A stretch of DNA of 8,671 nt, taken from the NCBI GenBank assembly GCA_041677345.1, contig JBAYQE010000103.1, positions 1-8,671 of the forward strand, written 5' to 3'. Each line of letters starts with the position of its first letter. The first letter of the stretch is position 1. Positions 5,537 to 8,671 of this stretch are shown in pieces. The notes under the pieces were generated by a model that saw only the letters and a list, made by a program, of their open reading frames with translations, searched no databases and was not told where the DNA came from. This DNA comes from JALOAT01 sp041677345 (lineage in GTDB: Bacteria > Pseudomonadota > Gammaproteobacteria > Thiohalomonadales > Thiohalomonadaceae). The translations under genes and the position numbers were made by a program.

Positions 5537-6492
5537 AACGCCGACAGTTCTTGGGCTTGATCGCAAGTGCACTCGGAACCGGATTTGGTGGCGGCGTCGG
5601 TGCCGCTTCGCTTGTCAGCGGCCGCAGGACACAGGACTACACGTCGGCGGGCGACCTGTGCATTACTCCGGCCCCAGGCATTCAGCCGGTCAGCGATCGC
5701 CTGCCAGCCTCGCTGACGTTGGCGGGATCGCGTCTGCCAAAGACAGCATTCCTCGATGCCATTGCCGGGAAACTGTCGGCCCGCGGCCAACCTGTCGCAG
5801 TCCATGGGGGCGGCTGCGATGATGCCATCGCAGCCGTTCGGGGACGCCGCGCCCATTTCGGCAATCTCTGCTGTCCCGTGGACGGATCCCCTGCCAGTGG
5901 TTTTCAGTGGCTGCCTATCGCACGCGATATCAAAGCAGTCGTTGTGCATCCGGATAATCCGCTGGAAAGCATCAGCCTCGGCGCCCTCAGAGGTATCGCC
6001 CGCGGGCAGATTCGCAACTGGAAAGAGGTTGGCGGCAACGACAGACCCATCGCACTGGTCGTCCACGATCACTGCCCCACCTATTTCGAACCCGTCAGAC
6101 AGCTGCTCCTTCAGGGCGAAGCACCCTGGTCAGGACATCGGCTCTCCGCCACCACCGACGAGGATCACTTGCGCCAAATTATCCGATTCAGCGCTGCCAT
6201 TGGTGTGAACAGCCTGGTGCTCGCCGATCCCTATGTCGCTCGCGGTGAACTCAAGGTGCTGAAAGTGGATGGCGTGGCACCGGGCGTCGTCGCCGCCGCG
6301 GCAGGCGAATACCCGCTCACCGGCCCCTTCAACATCATTTTCTCCGAGTGGGAAGAGGCGTCCATGCGTCCTTTCCTGGATTACCTCTTCAGCAACGACG
6401 GCCAGGCAGGCATACGTGAGCGCGCCGTTCCCGTGCCCCGGGATCGGGCGCTGGCTGTCGGGCGGGCCCCCTCCTATGCGGCAAGAGCATAG
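5533..6492 (+). CDS. Tat-exported PstS-like periplasmic substrate-binding protein, probable sensor component
   Basis: The product is 319 residues. The N-terminus MKRRQFLGLIASALG is a twin-arginine signal. The body looks like a type 2 periplasmic binding protein of the PstS-like group: LTLAGSRLPKTAFLDAIA at the start of lobe 1, then ALRGIARGQIRNWKEVGGNDRPI, the hallmark 'G-x-I-x-NW-x-x-VGG' hinge of phosphate-type binding proteins, and PFLDYLFSNDGQAGIRE near the end. All five cysteines (43, 95, 113, 114, 181) are in the first 181 residues. Four of them sit in GGGC, NLCCP and DHCP, where PstS relatives have ligand-contact loops. The ATG overlaps the regulator TGA (ATGA), with GAGG seven bases upstream, so it is co-transcribed and likely translationally coupled. 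No ABC permease or ATPase is in view. A role presenting ligand to the kinase encoded next to it is inferred; the ligand is unknown. Confidence 0.85.
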   Translation: MKRRQFLGLIASALGTGFGGGVGAASLVSGRRTQDYTSAGDLCITPAPGIQPVSDRLPASLTLAGSRLPKTAFLDAIAGKLSARGQPVAVHGGGCDDAIAAVRGRRAHFGNLCCPVDGSPASGFQWLPIARDIKAVVVHPDNPLESISLGALRGIARGQIRNWKEVGGNDRPIALVVHDHCPTYFEPVRQLLLQGEAPWSGHRLSATTDEDHLRQIIRFSAAIGVNSLVLADPYVARGELKVLKVDGVAPGVVAAAAGEYPLTGPFNIIFSEWEEASMRPFLDYLFSNDGQAGIRERAVPVPRDRALAVGRAPSYAARA

Positions 6493-6497
6493 CGCCG

Positions 6498-8225
6498 CTA
6501 GACTTGCTGACGGGCAGCCAGCCACACGGTCAGTTCACCGAGCACCGGATTGCTTATAACCACATCGCCGCCGTGCGCCCTGGCGATAGCCCGCGCGTTG
6601 GGCAGGCCAAGGCCCGTCCCTCCAGCCGTGGTCGTATAGAAAATATCGAAGGCTCGCGCGGCTTCTTCCTCAGTGAAACCGCGACCGTAATCCGTGATCT
6701 TCAGGTAGACCCTCCCGGGCTCCATTCGGACCTCAATAGTGATCCGTTGCCCTCCATTTGCCTTGAGTCCGTTCTCTACCAGGTTGTCCAGCATATTGGC
6801 CAGTTGATCCCGGTCTCCTTGCAGCGCCAGGCCCTGTACGAATGAGATGTACTCAATAGGGGCGTTCGGATGGCGTTGCCGCACGCCCTGCAGGAATTCC
6901 TCCATGCAGGTATCGAGTTCGAGCATTTTCGCATGCAGGCGGACCGGCTTGCCTAGGCGGAGCAGGTTTTCGATGGTGGATGCGCACCGATTGCAGTGTC
7001 TGGCGATAAGCTGGAGATCCTGCTTGTCGTCCTCTGTCCGTCCCGCCGACGACTCCATCAGCCTGGCGGTGTTCTTGATGACGGACAAAGGATTGTTGAT
7101 GTCATGAGCAATCCTCAGCACGACGCGACCGATAGCAGACAGCTTCTCCTGCTGGCGCAGCTCCTCTTCCAGTGCCCGTAGGCGCACCAGCTTCCTGAAC
7201 ATCTCGTTGAAGGCTTCCCGGAGCGCGGCCACCTCACCATCGGCCTGAACCTGGATGGGCTCGAACTCGCCTCTTTCCAACCGCGAAGGCAACAAGACCG
7301 CAGCATGCGTAAGTTCGCGGACGGGATCGAGTATGCGTCGCAGGTAATAGACGCTTGCCACGATGAGCAACAAGGCCGCTCCGGCCAGTGTCAGGCCGAC
7401 CACTCTTCTGGTCATATCCAGCGCGTCCGCCACTGAATCCTGGATAAGCAGCTCGATAGGTATCTTCCGCCCATTCGCGGAGAACACGGGAACATCTAGC
7501 GGGATTGAATACATGCCCCGTCTTTCTTCGCGATCTTGGTCATTCGATTGCTCGCGCAGGATGCCGATTTCCTCACCAGTCGTACTCACTTGCTGAACCA
7601 TGGCGATGAACGCAATGGGTGTGTCGTTCGCCAGGACCGGAACATTCATGGCCCCCCACAGCCGCTCATCGTGCCAGATCAGGCGCGGCTCGGACCCGTG
7701 GACGAAATCAAGCCCGCGGATCACTTCGACGTATCGCGGGTCACTCAGCAGCACGAGGTTGCCCGCTGTATCCCACACACCCAGCAGACTGAAGCGGAAT
7801 GTCGACGCTATCCGCGCGACGTCCGCCGCCAGAGGGCGTTGCTCTCCCTGGAGGGATAGGTGGTACTGGAGGCTCTGGCGCAGGTCGGAATCTGTCGAAA
7901 TCAGCCTGGCAACGGCGGCCAGTGCTTCCTGCTCGGATACCAGTTGCTGGCCCAAGCGCCCGATGCGTTCGAGGTTCCGCTGTTGGTTCAGGTGCGAAAA
8001 CTGGGCCGACACGAACCAATGGACACTCAGGGACATCACGGCGATGACCAGGGAGATGATCAACACCACTCCCGCGACCGCCTTGAACAGGAGGCTGTTC
8101 GGCAGGCGCCCGCCCACCGTTACGGCAGGATTTGCCTCCCCGTCGTTTTCAGCTGGCTCCCTTGTGGCTGCGGGATAGATTGTCATGCGATGGCCCTGCT
8201 CGGCTGAATCGGACCATGCGGTCAT
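6498..8225 (-). CDS. Membrane-bound sensor histidine kinase (NtrB/DctB-like)
   Basis: The product is 575 residues from ATG 8225. It has a 44-residue cytoplasmic N-terminus, TM1 (45-72), a periplasmic domain of about 200 residues (73-274), TM2 (275-295), a HAMP-like linker (296-345), a short coiled coil (348-362), and the HisKA helix with phosphoacceptor His374 in AHDINNPL. The HATPase_c domain shows the N box DNLVENGLKAN (480-490), G1 box DYGRGF (512-517) and G2 box GGTGLGLPN (535-543). The periplasmic part carries a GVWDTAGNLVLLSDP stretch reminiscent of Cache/PAS-like sensor folds. It should autophosphorylate and pass phosphate to an NtrC-type regulator. The start is uncertain: ATG 8225 and ATG 8186 both have weak ribosome sites. 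It converges on the binding-protein gene with five bases between stop codons. Its partner may be the regulator at 4196 or the one at the right edge. Confidence 0.93.
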   Translation of the reverse strand: MTAWSDSAEQGHRMTIYPAATREPAENDGEANPAVTVGGRLPNSLLFKAVAGVVLIISLVIAVMSLSVHWFVSAQFSHLNQQRNLERIGRLGQQLVSEQEALAAVARLISTDSDLRQSLQYHLSLQGEQRPLAADVARIASTFRFSLLGVWDTAGNLVLLSDPRYVEVIRGLDFVHGSEPRLIWHDERLWGAMNVPVLANDTPIAFIAMVQQVSTTGEEIGILREQSNDQDREERRGMYSIPLDVPVFSANGRKIPIELLIQDSVADALDMTRRVVGLTLAGAALLLIVASVYYLRRILDPVRELTHAAVLLPSRLERGEFEPIQVQADGEVAALREAFNEMFRKLVRLRALEEELRQQEKLSAIGRVVLRIAHDINNPLSVIKNTARLMESSAGRTEDDKQDLQLIARHCNRCASTIENLLRLGKPVRLHAKMLELDTCMEEFLQGVRQRHPNAPIEYISFVQGLALQGDRDQLANMLDNLVENGLKANGGQRITIEVRMEPGRVYLKITDYGRGFTEEEAARAFDIFYTTTAGGTGLGLPNARAIARAHGGDVVISNPVLGELTVWLAARQQV

Positions 8226-8511
8226 GGTCTGCCTGAAAGTGTATGCGCCGCAGCACGCCAAAGGGAGAGTCTAACCGAGAGGAAAGATCTCCCCGCAGCA
8301 TGACTGCCGGGCCAAGTCCATCGAGGGCGGCTATGGTGTTCAGCCGATAACCGTTTGGACGAAGCCGGTTGCCCGTCGTGACATGACCGCCTCAGCACTC
8401 GAACGGCCGCTTTCGCCTCACGAATCTGACCCGTGGATAGGAAACACGCCTCCGGAGCCACTCGGCAAGGCTGCATGAAAGCGATGCACAATGCCGTTGG
8501 ATTGGGAATCA
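8226..8511. other. Intergenic region between the second regulator and the kinase gene
   Basis: These 286 bases contain no convincing gene. A minus-strand reading frame covers it but has no family-like content or ribosome site. A weak hairpin (CGGCT 8328-8332, AGCCG 8342-8346) is present without a T-tract. A poor sigma-54-like match facing the kinase gene (GG and GC with correct spacing near 8295-8309, about 7 of 12 consensus bases) is not strong enough to call. Whether the kinase is transcribed from here or by read-through from the second regulator is not decided by the sequence. Confidence 0.5.
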
Positions 8512-8671
8512 TCAATCCTTCAACCCAAGCCGCCGCATGCGTTCCCATAGGTTCTTGCGGCTGATGCCGAGATGGTTAGCCGTCTCGGCAATCTGGTGGT
8601 TACACAGCGCAAGAGCGCGCTCGATGATCTGGCGCTCGTGCTGCATGAGCTGGTCACGCAGGTCGCCGACA
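8512..8671 (-). CDS. Second NtrC/DctD-type response regulator, C-terminal DNA-binding end (partial)
   Basis: The last 52 complete codons of a gene that begins right of the window; stop TGA at 8514-8512. The visible part is a Fis-type helix-turn-helix: HERQIIERALALCNHQIAETANHLGISRKNLWERMRRLGLKD. The ISRKNLWERMRRLGL recognition helix and tail are characteristic of DctD-like sigma-54 activators, in which the same region follows a receiver and an AAA+ domain, here unseen. It lies 286 bases upstream of the kinase gene on the same strand. It is a different protein from the regulator at 4196, whose equivalent helix reads IDYKTLLRKLSHL. Confidence 0.88.
   Translation of the reverse strand, partial: VGDLRDQLMQHERQIIERALALCNHQIAETANHLGISRKNLWERMRRLGLKD

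Noticed and set aside
7600..8178. A 192-codon plus-strand frame opposite the kinase sensor domain
   Set aside because: It is a shadow of the kinase gene, with no motif, and Arg/Ser/Pro-rich composition typical of antisense translation.
8222..8548. A 108-codon minus-strand frame across the gap before the kinase gene
   Set aside because: It overlaps the end of the second regulator, has no family-like sequence or ribosome site, and its composition is atypical of the real genes here.

Overview
The window carries part of a sulfur-oxidation (sox) gene cluster and its probable regulatory genes, from a moderately GC-rich Gram-negative chemolithotrophic or facultatively sulfur-oxidising proteobacterium. 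Evidence for this host type: periplasmic SoxA, SoxX, SoxY and SoxZ homologues, Tat signal peptides, an outer-membrane porin, and two NtrC-family (sigma-54 type) regulators. Beta- versus gammaproteobacterial origin cannot be settled from the sequence alone.

Layout. Positions 2-142 (+) are the last 46 codons of a probable arsenite methyltransferase. It converges on a five-gene minus-strand operon, read right to left: soxA (3850-2879), soxX (2861-2328), a porin-like gene (2310-1159), soxY (1079-609) and soxZ (598-284). A strong intrinsic terminator (247-216) closes the operon. soxB and soxCD are not in the window. Positions 3851-4195 form a divergent control region. It holds a near-consensus sigma-54 promoter facing soxA (3942-3927), a perfect 17-bp dyad about 130 bp upstream of the inferred start site (4037-4053), and a possible 17-codon leader ORF. 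On the plus strand follow a sigma-54 response regulator (4196-5536) and, overlapping it by 4 bases (ATGA), a Tat-exported PstS-like binding protein (5533-6492). A membrane histidine kinase (8225-6498, minus) converges on the binding protein with a 5-base gap. At the right edge is the C-terminus of a second NtrC/DctD-type regulator (8671-8512, minus).

Proposed logic (inference). A periplasmic binding protein senses a ligand and signals through the membrane kinase to the GAFTGA-containing regulator. The regulator binds upstream of soxA and activates RpoN-dependent transcription of soxAX-porin-soxYZ. Sigma-54-dependent two-component control of sox has a precedent, TspS/TspR in Acidithiobacillus caldus. 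The unusual part here is the extra binding protein, co-encoded with the regulator. Its three presumed ligand loops carry cysteines (GGGC, NLCCP, DHCP) where PstS-type proteins normally have Ser/Gly/Thr/Arg. That points to a thiophilic ligand, such as a sulfane-sulfur species or a soft metal or metalloid, rather than phosphate.
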